Notes under the pieces: generated by a model
Database searches by the model: none
What the model saw: the letters and a program-made list of their open reading frames with translations, nothing else
Told to the model about the DNA's origin: nothing
Source: Sphingomonas adhaesiva
Lineage (GTDB): Bacteria; Pseudomonadota; Alphaproteobacteria; Sphingomonadales; Sphingomonadaceae
Assembly (NCBI RefSeq): GCF_002374855.1
Contig: NZ_NWVC01000001.1
Span: 248,001-312,000 of the forward strand
Length of the DNA: 64,000 bases
Direction of reading: 5' to 3'
Translations under genes and position numbers: made by a program
Part shown: positions 1 to 8,663 of the stretch, piece by piece
How positions within the stretch are numbered: position 1 is the stretch's first letter
Layout: each line of letters starts with the position of its first letter

Positions 1-1668
1 GAAATGGGCGCAGCCTATCCCGAGCTGGTCCGCGCGCAGCCGCTGATCGAGGCGACGCTGCGGCAGGAGGAGACGCGCTTCCGCCAGACGCTGGACAAGG
101 GGCTGAAGCTGCTGGACGAGGCCACCGCGGGGATGCGCGCGGGCGACACGCTGCCGGGCGAGACGGCGTTCCGGCTCTACGACACGTTCGGTTTCCCCTA
201 TGACCTGACCGAGGATGCGCTGCGCGCGCAGGATCTGGGGGTCGATCGTGCCGGGTTCGATTCCGCGATGGCGGAGCAGAAGCGCGCCGCGCGTGCCGCG
301 TGGAAGGGTTCGGGGGCGAAGGCATCCGACGAATTGTGGTTCGATATCGCCGAGGAAGTGGGGGCGACCGAATTCACCGGCTACGCGAATGACGTCGGCG
401 AGGGCGTCGTGCTGGCGCTGGTGCGCGACGGAGCGCGGGTCGATCGGGCCGCGGCTGGCGAGCAGGTGGATGTGATCGTCAACCAGTCGCCCTTCTACGC
501 CGAAAGCGGTGGGCAGGTCGGCGACGCGGGCAGCATTGCCGGCGACGACGGGCTGGCGGCGACGGTGACCGACACATCCAAGCAGCTGGGCAAGCTGTGG
601 GTGCATCATGCGCGGGTCGAGGCGGGCGCGATCGAGGTCGGCGACACGGTGAAGCTGGCGATCGACCTGACGCGCCGCGCCGCCATCCGCGCCAACCATT
701 CGGCGACCCATTTGCTGCACGAGGCGTTGCGGCAGAAGCTGGGCACTCATGTCGCGCAGAAGGGGTCGCTGGTCGCGCCGGAGCGGCTGCGCTTCGACGT
801 GTCGCACCCCAGCGCGATGTCGCCGGCCGAGCTGGCCGAGGCGGAGGCGGCGGTGAACGCGCAGATCCGCGCGAACGGTGCGGTGGAAACGCGGCTGATG
901 ACCCCCGACGACGCCATCGCCATGGGCGCGATGGCGCTGTTCGGCGAGAAATACGGCGATGAGGTGCGAGTCGTGTCGATGGGCAGCGACGATGCGGGCG
1001 CGACCTATTCGATCGAATTGTGCGGCGGGACGCACGTGCGCGCGCTGGGCGACATCGGCGTGTTCAAGATCGTCGGCGAAAGCGCGGTGTCGAGCGGCGT
1101 GCGCCGCGTCGAGGCGCTGACCGGCGAGGCGGCGCGCGCCTATCTGAACGCGCGCGACGAAAAGCTGCGCGAGGCCGCCGCGACGCTCAAGACCACGCCG
1201 GACGACGTGCCGGCGCGCGTCGCGACGCTGATGGAGGAGCGCCGCCGGCTGGAGCGCGAACTGGCCGAGGCGAAGAAGGCGCTGGCGCTGGGCGGCGGCG
1301 CAGGCGCGGATGCGGCCGGGCCGGAAAGCGTGGGCGGCATCGGCTTCGTGGGCCAGGTGCTGGACGGGTTCGAGGCGAAGGGGCTGCGCGGCGCGGTGGA
1401 TGACGCCAAGGCGCGCGTCGGTTCGGGCGTGGCGGTCATGGTCGCGGTGAACGAGGGTCGCGCGTCGGTGGCGGTCGGCGTGACCGAGGACCTGCTGGCG
1501 ACGCTGAACGCGGTCGACCTGCTGCGCCGCGCGGTGGCGGTGCTGGGCGGGCAGGGCGGCGGCGGGCGCCCCGACATGGCGCAGGGCGGCGGACCGGATG
1601 GCGGCAAGGCGGCCGAGGCGGTCGCGGCGGTGCGCGCAGCGGTGGAGGAGGTCGGCCAGCCGGCCTGA
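1..1668 (+). CDS. alaS: Alanine--tRNA ligase, 3' part (5' end outside window)
   Basis: Charges tRNA-Ala with alanine and hydrolyses mischarged Ser/Gly-tRNA-Ala in the cytoplasm. The window opens inside the gene, so only the last 555 residues are visible and the aminoacylation core is mostly missing. Visible are the end of the tRNA-recognition region (GAAYPELV near the left edge), the editing domain with the zinc/editing motif NHSATH (His at fragment residue 233) and its partner CGGTH further on, the SSGVRRVEALTG segment, a coiled stretch rich in Glu/Arg/Leu, and the C-terminal C-Ala domain with the glycine-rich GGGRPDMAQGGG. The stop is followed by a strong terminator. Identification is secure; the true start lies upstream of base 1. 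Confidence 0.97.
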   Translation, partial: EMGAAYPELVRAQPLIEATLRQEETRFRQTLDKGLKLLDEATAGMRAGDTLPGETAFRLYDTFGFPYDLTEDALRAQDLGVDRAGFDSAMAEQKRAARAAWKGSGAKASDELWFDIAEEVGATEFTGYANDVGEGVVLALVRDGARVDRAAAGEQVDVIVNQSPFYAESGGQVGDAGSIAGDDGLAATVTDTSKQLGKLWVHHARVEAGAIEVGDTVKLAIDLTRRAAIRANHSATHLLHEALRQKLGTHVAQKGSLVAPERLRFDVSHPSAMSPAELAEAEAAVNAQIRANGAVETRLMTPDDAIAMGAMALFGEKYGDEVRVVSMGSDDAGATYSIELCGGTHVRALGDIGVFKIVGESAVSSGVRRVEALTGEAARAYLNARDEKLREAAATLKTTPDDVPARVATLMEERRRLERELAEAKKALALGGGAGADAAGPESVGGIGFVGQVLDGFEAKGLRGAVDDAKARVGSGVAVMVAVNEGRASVAVGVTEDLLATLNAVDLLRRAVAVLGGQGGGGRPDMAQGGGPDGGKAAEAVAAVRAAVEEVGQPA

Positions 1669-1690
1669 CCTGCACCGGTCCCAAAGGAAA

Positions 1691-1729
1691 CGGCGCCCGC
1701 ATCCTTGCGATGCGGGCGCCGTCCTTTTG
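1691..1729 (+). terminator. Intrinsic terminator after alaS
   Basis: A perfect 13-bp stem (1691-1703 with 1709-1721) closes a CTTGC loop and is followed by TCCTTTTGT. It lies 22 bp after the alaS stop and 27 bp from the stop of the convergent gene, so it may serve both. Confidence 0.85.
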
Positions 1730-1748
1730 TCAGCCAGTCAGCCGTCGG

Positions 1749-2417
1749 TCAGCGCGGCTTGCGCTTCGCCTTGGCAGTGGTGGCGGCCGTCGTGGTCGCC
1801 TCTGCCGCGGTGTCGGTCGCGGCCGTCGCGGCGTCCGCCTGCGTGGCGGTAGCGGCGCTGGCACCGGCGGCGGGCGCTGCGGCACCCATCGCCGCCTTCA
1901 GCTGCGCGGCCGTCATGCCAATCGTGATGCCCTGCGGACCGGGACCGAAGCCGTTCATCGGCAGCTTGGCGTCACCGTCCGTCGTCGTCAGCGTGACGCC
2001 GGTGGCGTCGACCGACTTGATCGTGCCGAGCTGTGCACCGCCGGTGCCGTAGACGGTCGCACCGGGCACCAGCTTCGACTTGAACTCCGCGCTCGCCTGC
2101 GCCTGCTGCTGGCCGGCCGCGGCCTCCAGCTGCGCCTTGGTGAGCGCCAGCACCGGACCCTGCGCGCCCTTGCCCAGCGATGTCAGCGGCACGGCGGCCT
2201 TGACGGTGCCGGTGTTGATGACGGCGTTGGTCCCGTCGGTGCTGTCGACGGTGCCGACGACCCCGCCGGACGTGTCATAGACGGTCGCGCCGGTGGTGAC
2301 GGTGACGCCCGCCGTGGCGGTGGCGGTGCCGGTCTGCGCCGGCGCGGTTGCCTGCGCCATGGCCGCACCCGGCAGCGCAATGGCGGAAGCAAGAGCGAAA
2401 ACAGCAAAATTCTTCAC
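1749..2417 (-). CDS. Secreted PRC-barrel-like repeat protein, hypothetical
   Basis: Unknown function; 222 aa. The start is taken as GTG at 2417, because AAGGAG lies 6 bases upstream and the protein then begins with a clean signal peptide (MKNFAVFALASAIALPGAAMAQ), so it is probably exported to the periplasm. The mature part holds two similar units of about 60 residues, each opening with a GATVY segment, then GG-x2-GT, and ending in a TxAQLxAA helix; this resembles duplicated PRC-barrel-type beta domains. The C-terminal 45 residues are Ala/Thr-rich low complexity ending in KAKRKPR. It is divergent from radA. I infer an exported structural or stress-related protein, without further support. Confidence 0.72.
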   Translation of the reverse strand: MKNFAVFALASAIALPGAAMAQATAPAQTGTATATAGVTVTTGATVYDTSGGVVGTVDSTDGTNAVINTGTVKAAVPLTSLGKGAQGPVLALTKAQLEAAAGQQQAQASAEFKSKLVPGATVYGTGGAQLGTIKSVDATGVTLTTTDGDAKLPMNGFGPGPQGITIGMTAAQLKAAMGAAAPAAGASAATATQADAATAATDTAAEATTTAATTAKAKRKPR

Positions 2418-2540
2418 GAGGCACTCCTTCTCTCGTTTGTGAATTCGTGTCGCCATGGCAACGACGAGGCCATGAAGAGGGTTCCGAATCTGCCGCATTT
2501 CGCCTGCACGATGCATGAACCGGCTGTTCATCGCAGGTTT

Positions 2541-2555
2541 GTTCACTTATCGTTC
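2541..2555 (+). promoter_or_regulatory. LexA-type SOS box upstream of radA
   Basis: GTTCACTTATCGTTC matches the alphaproteobacterial LexA operator GTTC-N7-GTTC exactly and ends 20 bp before the radA ATG. It overlaps a possible -10 element (TTATCG). The position suggests repression of radA by LexA, relieved after DNA damage. Confidence 0.65.
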
Positions 2556-2575
2556 CTTTGGCGCTAGGGGGACGC

Positions 2576-3955
2576 ATGGCCAAGGCTCAGAAACGATACG
2601 TGTGCCAGTCATGTGGCTCGGTCAGTCACCGCTGGCAGGGGCAGTGCGCCGATTGTTCGGCGTGGAACACGCTGGTGGAGGAGACGCCCGCCACCGTTAC
2701 GCCGTTCCAGGCGCGCCACAATCTGCAAGGCGGCGGCCGCGCGATCGAGATGATCGGACTCGATACCGACGTGGCGCTGCCGGAACGGACCGCGTTCGGC
2801 ATGGCGGAACTGGATCGCGCGCTGGGCGGGGGGCTGGTCGCCGGATCGGCGACGCTGATCGGCGGCGATCCCGGCATCGGCAAGTCGACCCTGCTGCTGC
2901 AGGCGGCGGCGGCGCTGGCGCGGCGCGGGCATGACGTCGCCTATGTCTCCGGCGAGGAAGCGGCGGATCAGGTGCGGCTGCGCGCGCGGCGGCTGGGGCT
3001 GGGCGATGCGCCGGTGCGGCTGGCGGCGGCGACGTCGACGCGCGACATCCTGACCACGATGGGACAGGGGACGCCGCCGGCGCTGCTGGTGATCGATTCG
3101 ATCCAGACGATGCATTCCGACCTGATCGAGGGCGCGCCGGGCACCGTCAGCCAAGTGCGGGCCAGCGCGCAGGAACTGATCCGCTTCGCCAAGGAGCGCG
3201 GCACCGCCGTGATCCTGGTCGGCCATGTGACCAAGGACGGCACGATCGCGGGGCCGCGCGTGCTGGAGCATATGGTCGACACCGTGCTGAGCTTCGAGGG
3301 CGAGCGCAGCCACCAGTATCGCATCCTGCGCAGCCTGAAGAACCGCTTCGGCGGCACCGACGAGATCGGCGTGTTCGCGATGGCGGGCGACGGGCTGGCG
3401 GAAGTGTCGAACCCGTCCGCGCTGTTCCTGACGCAGCGCGACGAGAGCGTGACCGGGACGACGGTGTTTCCCGCGCTGGAAGGGACGCGGCCGGTGCTGG
3501 TCGAAATCCAGGCGCTGGTCGTGCGGCTGGCCAGCGGCGCGACCCCGCGGCGCGCGGTCGTCGGGTGGGACTCGGGGCGGCTGGCGATGATCCTGGCAGT
3601 GCTGGAGGCGCGCTGCGGGCTGAGCTTTTCGACCTGCGAGGTCTATCTGAACGTCGCGGGCGGCTATCGCGTGCAGGATCCGGCGGCCGACGTGGCGGTC
3701 GCCGCGGCACTGGTATCCGCGTTGAGCGAGCGGCCGGTGCCGGTCGATGCGGTCGCGTTCGGCGAAATCGCGCTGTCGGGCGAATTGCGGCCGGTCGCGC
3801 ACGCGCCGCTGCGGCTGAAGGAAGCAGCCAAGCTGGGGTTCGAGCGCGCGCTGCTGCCGATCGCGGCGGCCGAGGCGGCGGCGGGCGGACCGATCCGCGT
3901 ATCGGGGTTCCGCACGCTGGGGCAGTTCGTCGACCATATGCTGGGGCGCGGTTGA
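2576..3955 (+). CDS. radA: DNA repair protein RadA
   Basis: RecA-like ATPase that promotes branch migration of recombination intermediates; 459 aa, the usual size. Order of domains: N-terminal zinc finger with Cys10, Cys13, Cys24 and Cys27; Walker A GGDPGIGKST at about 96-105; Walker B with Asp174; the RadA signature KNRFG beginning at Lys255; and a C-terminal Lon-protease-like domain (GGYRVQDPAADVAVAAAL and the GEIALSGELR segment). The ATG at 2576 is preferred over the in-frame TTG at 2558 because AGGGGG lies just upstream and the zinc finger follows at once. A perfect LexA-type box sits directly upstream. Confidence 0.97.
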   Translation: MAKAQKRYVCQSCGSVSHRWQGQCADCSAWNTLVEETPATVTPFQARHNLQGGGRAIEMIGLDTDVALPERTAFGMAELDRALGGGLVAGSATLIGGDPGIGKSTLLLQAAAALARRGHDVAYVSGEEAADQVRLRARRLGLGDAPVRLAAATSTRDILTTMGQGTPPALLVIDSIQTMHSDLIEGAPGTVSQVRASAQELIRFAKERGTAVILVGHVTKDGTIAGPRVLEHMVDTVLSFEGERSHQYRILRSLKNRFGGTDEIGVFAMAGDGLAEVSNPSALFLTQRDESVTGTTVFPALEGTRPVLVEIQALVVRLASGATPRRAVVGWDSGRLAMILAVLEARCGLSFSTCEVYLNVAGGYRVQDPAADVAVAAALVSALSERPVPVDAVAFGEIALSGELRPVAHAPLRLKEAAKLGFERALLPIAAAEAAAGGPIRVSGFRTLGQFVDHMLGRG

Positions 3956-4011
3956 TCGTGGGTGCGCGCCGGCCCTAGCGGCGCGGCGCGTCCGGCCATA
4001 TGGGGATGGGC

Positions 4012-4578
4012 ATGGAGCTTCACGGCCTCGACATCATCGTCCTCGTGCTGGTCGGGCTGACCGCGCTGGGGGGGGCGCGTCGCGGGTTCGTGGGCGAGGT
4101 GCTGGCGCTGTTCGCCTGGGTGGCGATGATCTTCGCGCTGAAGATCTTCCACCTGCCGCTGGCCAAGGCGCTGTCGGGGATCGTCGGTACGCCGTCGGGC
4201 GCGGCGGTGCTGGCGTTCGTGGTGCTGACGGGGGGCACCTATCTGGCCAGCCGGCTGGTCATCAACGCGATCGCGCGGCGTACGCGCACGTCGGTGCTGG
4301 GGCCGATCGACCGGGCGCTCGGTTTCGGATTCGGCGCGCTCAAGGGGTTGATCCTGGCCAGCCTTGCCTATCTGTTCGTGGTGCTGGTGCTGGACACGAT
4401 GGGGGGTGGGCCGACCCACCGCCCCGACTGGCTGGTGAAGGCGCGTACCTATCCGCTGCTCAGCGCCACCAGCGCGTCGATGGCGGATTTCGTCGATCGC
4501 CGACGCAAGGGGCAACCGGTCTTCGGAAGCAAGCCCGCGACGGCGCCCAAGGAAGCGACCCGCCACGATGAGCCTTGA
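4012..4578 (+). CDS. CvpA family membrane protein
   Basis: Inner-membrane protein of 188 aa with about four hydrophobic segments in the first 145 residues (MELHGLDIIVLVLVGLTAL; the VLALFAWVAMIFAL stretch; AAVLAFVVLTGGTYL; LILASLAYLFVVLVL) and a charged cytoplasmic tail. The early GARRGFVGEVLALFAW segment is typical of the CvpA (colicin V production) family. Family members affect colicin V export and envelope homeostasis; the biochemical role is unclear. Three in-frame ATGs exist (4000, 4006, 4012); 4012 is chosen because GGGGATGGG lies at the right distance. It overlaps the next gene by 11 bp and leads a four-gene operon. Confidence 0.88.
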   Translation: MELHGLDIIVLVLVGLTALGGARRGFVGEVLALFAWVAMIFALKIFHLPLAKALSGIVGTPSGAAVLAFVVLTGGTYLASRLVINAIARRTRTSVLGPIDRALGFGFGALKGLILASLAYLFVVLVLDTMGGGPTHRPDWLVKARTYPLLSATSASMADFVDRRRKGQPVFGSKPATAPKEATRHDEP

Positions 4579-5026
4579 TCTCTACACCCCCGACGTCAGC
4601 GCGCTGGCGGTCGGCAATCCCTATCCCGAGCGACTGGCGGGGGCGGACGGGTCGGCCGAGCGACGCTCGCCGATCTGCGGGAGCCGCGTGGCGGTGGACG
4701 TGGCGCTGGGCGACGACGGCCGGGTCGCGATGCTGGGCACGCAGGTGCGCGCCTGCCTGCTGGGACAGGCGAGCGCGACGTTGATGGCGCGCCACGCGAT
4801 CGGGCGTACCCCGGCCGAACTGGCGGCGGCGCGCGACGAACTGACCGCCTGGCTGGCGGGCGAGGGGGCGGTGCCCGCGTGGCCGGGGCTGGACGTCTTC
4901 ACGCCGGGATTGAGGCTGACTGCGCGCCACCCGTCGATCCGGCTGGCGTTCGAGGCCGCGGCGGAGGCCGCCGACGCCGCGCAGCGGACGCGGGACGACC
5001 GGACAGCCGAGAGGACGGGCGCCTGA
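4568..5026 (+). CDS. NifU/IscU-like Fe-S scaffold family protein, third Cys absent
   Basis: Cytoplasmic protein of 152 aa resembling the N-terminal scaffold domain of NifU/IscU, on which Fe-S clusters are assembled. Visible are the NPYPERL start, a first Cys in SPICGSRV, and a second in VRACLLGQASATL. In IscU a third ligand Cys lies in a P-x4-C-x3-A segment near the end; here the corresponding stretch HPSIRLAFEAA has Ala at that place. It may be a degenerate scaffold or have another role. It overlaps cvpA by 11 bp and its TGA overlaps the next ATG, so the genes are probably translationally coupled. Confidence 0.72.
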   Translation: MSLDLYTPDVSALAVGNPYPERLAGADGSAERRSPICGSRVAVDVALGDDGRVAMLGTQVRACLLGQASATLMARHAIGRTPAELAAARDELTAWLAGEGAVPAWPGLDVFTPGLRLTARHPSIRLAFEAAAEAADAAQRTRDDRTAERTGA

Positions 5027-6792
5027 TGGAGCATGTCGCGTCGGGTTCGCTGGTCAGGGACGGCACGATCCTGCTGGGCGCGGGGCTGTTCTTCGTCCTC
5101 GTCTTCCGGCGGCTGGGGCTGGGCGCGACGCTGGGCTTCCTGGTGGCGGGCGCGCTGGTCGGGCCGCAATTGCTCGGGCTGGTCGGCGATGCCGAAGGCA
5201 AGATGGGCTTTGCCGAACTGGGCATCACCCTGCTGCTGTTCATCGTCGGGCTGGAACTGAGCCCGCCGCGACTGTGGCGGTTGAAGGAGGATATCCTCGG
5301 CCTGGGGCTGTTGCAGGTGGTGGCGAGCGGCATCGCGATCGCCGCGATCCTGGCGGTGGCGGCGCATTTCTCCATGGCCGCAGCGCTCGCGGTGGGGATG
5401 CCGCTGGCGCTGTCGTCGACCGCGCAGGTGCTGCCGATGCTGCAATCGTCGGGACGGCTGCGCACGCCGTTCGGGGAACGCGCCTTCTCGATCCTGCTGT
5501 TCCAGGATCTGTCGATCATCCCGATGATCACGATCATCACCGCAATGAGCCGCAATCCCGCCGACATGGGCGGTCCGCCGGGCTGGGTGCTGGTGCTGTA
5601 CACGGTGCTGGCGATCACCGGGCTGGTCGCGGCGGGGCGATTCGTGCTGCGCCCGCTGTTCCGGCTGATCGGCAATCTGGGCGAGCGCGAGATGTTCGTG
5701 TTCGCCGCGCTGTTCACCGTCATCGCGGCCGCGGCCCTGATGCAGTCGCTGGGGCTGTCGACCGCGCTGGGGGCGTTCGTGGCGGGCGTGATGCTGGCGG
5801 ACAGCCCGTACCGCCACGAACTGGAAACCGATGTCGAGCCGTTCCGCTCGATCCTGCTCGGCCTGTTCTTCCTGTCGGTCGGCATGATGCTGAACCTGGA
5901 GGCGATCGCGGAGCGGCCGCTGTTCGTCGTCGCGATGGCCGCGGCGCTGATCGCGACCAAGACGGCGATCGTCACCGTCCTGGGCCTCGTCTTCCGCATG
6001 AAGTGGCGCCCGGCGCTGGCACTGGGGCTGCTGCTGAGCCAGGGGGGCGAATTCGGCTTCGTCCTGCTGGGGCAGGCGCAGAACGCCTATCTGATCGCGC
6101 CGGAGGCGGCGAGCCTGTTCGGCGCGATCATCACGCTGTCGATGGCGACCACGCCGTTCCTGATGGCGGCGACCCGCGCGTTCCGCGAACAGCCGATCGT
6201 CAGCGACGATGCGCGCGACGGGCCGACCGCGGATGGCGCCAACGCGGTCATCGTCGGCTATGGCCGGTTCGGGCAGACGGTGGGCCAGATGCTGCTGGCG
6301 CAGGACATTCCCGTCACGCTGATCGACACCGATATCGAGATGATCGACATCGCCGCGGAATTCGGGTCGAAGGTCTATTACGGCGACGGCACGCGCATCG
6401 ACCTGCTGCGACAGGCGGGGGCGGCGGAAGCGGAACTGATCCTGTTCTGCATGGACGGCGACCAGCTGGACGAAACCACCGTAGAGGCGATCCATGAGGC
6501 GTTCCCCAATGCCGCGCTGTACGTGCGCGCGTTCGATCGTCGCGCGCTGGTGAAGCTGAAGGGCGGTCCGGCGCGCTATGTCGTGCGCGAGGTGCTGGAA
6601 TCGGCGATCCGCATGGCGCGGCTGGCGATGCGCGATCTGGGCGTGTCGGCGGCGGATATCGACCGGGCGGAGGACATGTACCGCGCCCGCGACAAGGAAC
6701 GGCTGCGCATCCAGATCGAGGCGGGCGACCTGCGCGCCGCGCGCGCGCAGGTGGCGGCGGAACAGCCGTGGGGCGGAGGAGGCGCGCAATGA
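5026..6792 (+). CDS. CPA2 cation:proton antiporter, KefB/KefC-like
   Basis: Inner-membrane monovalent cation/H+ antiporter (probably K+ efflux), 588 aa. Residues 1-385 carry the 12-13 hydrophobic segments of the Na_H_exchanger fold, with the FIVGLELSP, FQDLSIIP and GLSTALGAFVAG segments typical of KefB/C. A TrkA-N/RCK domain follows, with the nucleotide-binding GYGRFG at 411-416 and the acidic end of strand 2 in LIDTDIEMID. The ATG at 5026 overlaps the preceding TGA. No KefF/KefG-type ancillary quinone reductase is adjacent, so glutathione-adduct gating is not supported here. A second CPA2 antiporter lies at 39792-41573. Confidence 0.9.
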   Translation: MEHVASGSLVRDGTILLGAGLFFVLVFRRLGLGATLGFLVAGALVGPQLLGLVGDAEGKMGFAELGITLLLFIVGLELSPPRLWRLKEDILGLGLLQVVASGIAIAAILAVAAHFSMAAALAVGMPLALSSTAQVLPMLQSSGRLRTPFGERAFSILLFQDLSIIPMITIITAMSRNPADMGGPPGWVLVLYTVLAITGLVAAGRFVLRPLFRLIGNLGEREMFVFAALFTVIAAAALMQSLGLSTALGAFVAGVMLADSPYRHELETDVEPFRSILLGLFFLSVGMMLNLEAIAERPLFVVAMAAALIATKTAIVTVLGLVFRMKWRPALALGLLLSQGGEFGFVLLGQAQNAYLIAPEAASLFGAIITLSMATTPFLMAATRAFREQPIVSDDARDGPTADGANAVIVGYGRFGQTVGQMLLAQDIPVTLIDTDIEMIDIAAEFGSKVYYGDGTRIDLLRQAGAAEAELILFCMDGDQLDETTVEAIHEAFPNAALYVRAFDRRALVKLKGGPARYVVREVLESAIRMARLAMRDLGVSAADIDRAEDMYRARDKERLRIQIEAGDLRAARAQVAAEQPWGGGGAQ

Positions 6793-7121
6793 ACCTGTTG
6801 CTGATGCTGGCGGCGCTGTCGGGCGCGATGGCGGTGGGTGCTGGGGCGTTCGGCGCGCACGGCGCCAGCGGCGGGGCGGTCGAATGGTTGAAGACCGGCG
6901 GGCATTACCAGCTGGTCCACGCGGTCGCGGCGATCGTCGCGCTGCGGCTGGAACTGCGCGGGCCGGCGTGGCTGTTCGTCGTGGGCGCGGGGATCTTCGC
7001 GGGGACGCTGTACCTGATGGCGCTGGGGCTGCCGCGCTGGCTGGGCGCGATCACGCCGATCGGCGGATCGCTGCTGATCGCGGGCTGGCTGTGGCTGGCG
7101 CTCGCGGCGCTGCGCGGCTGA
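6789..7121 (+). CDS. DUF423 family membrane protein
   Basis: Small inner-membrane protein of 110 aa with about four hydrophobic segments. The AGAFGAHG segment near residue 18 and the HYQLVHAVA segment identify the DUF423/YwdK family, whose function is unknown. The ATG overlaps the stop of the antiporter gene, which makes it the last cistron of the cvpA operon. It ends 2 bp from the stop of the convergent MFS gene. Confidence 0.9.
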   Translation: MNLLLMLAALSGAMAVGAGAFGAHGASGGAVEWLKTGGHYQLVHAVAAIVALRLELRGPAWLFVVGAGIFAGTLYLMALGLPRWLGAITPIGGSLLIAGWLWLALAALRG

Positions 7122-7123
7122 GG

Positions 7124-8641
7124 TCAGCGCACCGACACTGCCGGCTGCGCGTCATCGGCCTCCACCCCTTGCGGATCGCGGATCGACGGGCGTAGCCGCG
7201 CCAGGCTGCACAGCCCCGCGACCAGTGCGAGGCCCGCCGAGACGAGCGGCGGCACGTGGCCCGCGCCGACCCCCATCGCCAGCAGCGCGGCGACCAGTGT
7301 GGCGCCCGTCGTCTGCCCTACCAGCCGCACCGTGCTGACCAGCCCACCGGCCGCCGCCGCCCGTTCGCGCGGGGCCGAACCGATGATGAGCCGCGCATTG
7401 GGCGGCAGGAACGTGCCGAACCCCGACCCGCACAGTGCCATCCGCCACGCGATGTCGAAATAGCTCGGGTCAGCGGGCATGAACGCGATCAGCAGCAGCG
7501 CGACGAGCGAGATCGCCATGCCGATCCCGCCGAGCAGCCCGGCCGGTATCCGGTCCGACAGCCAGCCGGTCAGCGGCGCGACGATCATGTTGGTCAGCGG
7601 CCATGGCGCGATCGCGGCGCCCACCGCGGCGGCGGTGAAGCCGAATTCGTGCGTCAGCCGGAACGGCGTGGACAGCAGCAGCGTCATCGACGCGACGAAT
7701 GCGGTGAACCCGCCGAGCGTCGACAGCGCGATGACCGGGCGGCCCAGCAGGTCGATCGGCAGGATCGGGCTGGTCGTCGCCCGTTCGCGCCGGACGTAGA
7801 CGACGCCGATCGCGATCCCCAGCAGGACGATCGCGGCGGACACCACCGGGCTGTCGCCGTGGACCGCGCTTTCCGCGCCACCGATCGTCAGGCCGAACAT
7901 CGCCGCGCACATCGCCGCGCCGGTCAGGTCGAACTTCCCGTCGCGCGGCGGCGCATCGGGCAGCGCGCGGCCCAGCAGCAGCGAGGCGATCGCAAAGGGG
8001 ATCGCGCTGGCGAACACCCACGGCCATGGCGCGACCGACAGCACCAGCCCGCCGATCGTCGGCGCGGCGGCGGCGCTGCTGGACACGATCACCGAATTGA
8101 TGCCCAGCCCGCGCCCCAGCTGCGTCGCCGGATAGGTCTGGCGGATCAGCGCGGAGGCGACCGCGAGCGCCCCGGCCGCGCCGATCGCCTGCACCGCGCG
8201 CACCACCAGCAGGAACGGCAGGCTGTTGGCGAAGAAGCACAGCAGGGTCGCGCCGGTGAAGATCAGCTGCCCCAGCTGGTACATCCGCTTCAGCCCGATC
8301 CGTTCGCCCAGCCCGGCGAACGGCAGCATCAGCATGACGAGCATCAGCTGGTAGACGGTGACGATCGCCACCACCGACGACGATCCGACATGCAGGTCGC
8401 GCGCGATCGTCGGCAGCGCGACATTGGCGACGCCGCCGTCGATGATGACCAGCGCGGTGCCGAAGCACAAGGCGGCGATGGCGGCATAGCGGCGCGGCGT
8501 CGGCAGGCCGTCAGGGATGCCGGCAGCGCTCTTTCGGGTGATCGGCTGGTGGATGGCGATGCTCCGCTGCGGTGACGGCGCGTGGGACGCACGCCGCCAC
8601 GCTCTTGTTCCCGGCGGCGTCCGCGCGCAAGCTGACGTCAT
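7124..8641 (-). CDS. MFS transporter, DHA2 (14-TMS) drug-exporter type
   Basis: Proton-driven efflux permease of the inner membrane, 505 aa. After a polar N-terminus of about 50 residues come hydrophobic helices opening with FGTALVIIDGGVANVALPTI, the usual D-G/N-VALP signature of DHA2 exporters; motif A appears as GLGERIGLKR. The length and number of hydrophobic stretches suit 14 TMS, as in SmvA/QacA-type pumps. Substrate unknown. The start is uncertain: no ATG/GTG/TTG lies between 8641 and the first helix, so ATG 8641 (or 8665) is used. It is divergent from the prolyl oligopeptidase gene with no room for separate promoters, so one promoter region must lie inside a coding start. Confidence 0.82.
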   Translation of the reverse strand: MTSACARTPPGTRAWRRASHAPSPQRSIAIHQPITRKSAAGIPDGLPTPRRYAAIAALCFGTALVIIDGGVANVALPTIARDLHVGSSSVVAIVTVYQLMLVMLMLPFAGLGERIGLKRMYQLGQLIFTGATLLCFFANSLPFLLVVRAVQAIGAAGALAVASALIRQTYPATQLGRGLGINSVIVSSSAAAAPTIGGLVLSVAPWPWVFASAIPFAIASLLLGRALPDAPPRDGKFDLTGAAMCAAMFGLTIGGAESAVHGDSPVVSAAIVLLGIAIGVVYVRRERATTSPILPIDLLGRPVIALSTLGGFTAFVASMTLLLSTPFRLTHEFGFTAAAVGAAIAPWPLTNMIVAPLTGWLSDRIPAGLLGGIGMAISLVALLLIAFMPADPSYFDIAWRMALCGSGFGTFLPPNARLIIGSAPRERAAAAGGLVSTVRLVGQTTGATLVAALLAMGVGAGHVPPLVSAGLALVAGLCSLARLRPSIRDPQGVEADDAQPAVSVR

Positions 8642-8663
8642 GCAAGGAAAGGTCGAGAAGCGC

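Noticed and set aside
4621..6789. Open frame of 722 codons opposite the NifU-like and antiporter genes
   Set aside because: Composition is Gln/Arg/His-rich with no recognisable motif; typical antisense frame of GC-rich DNA.
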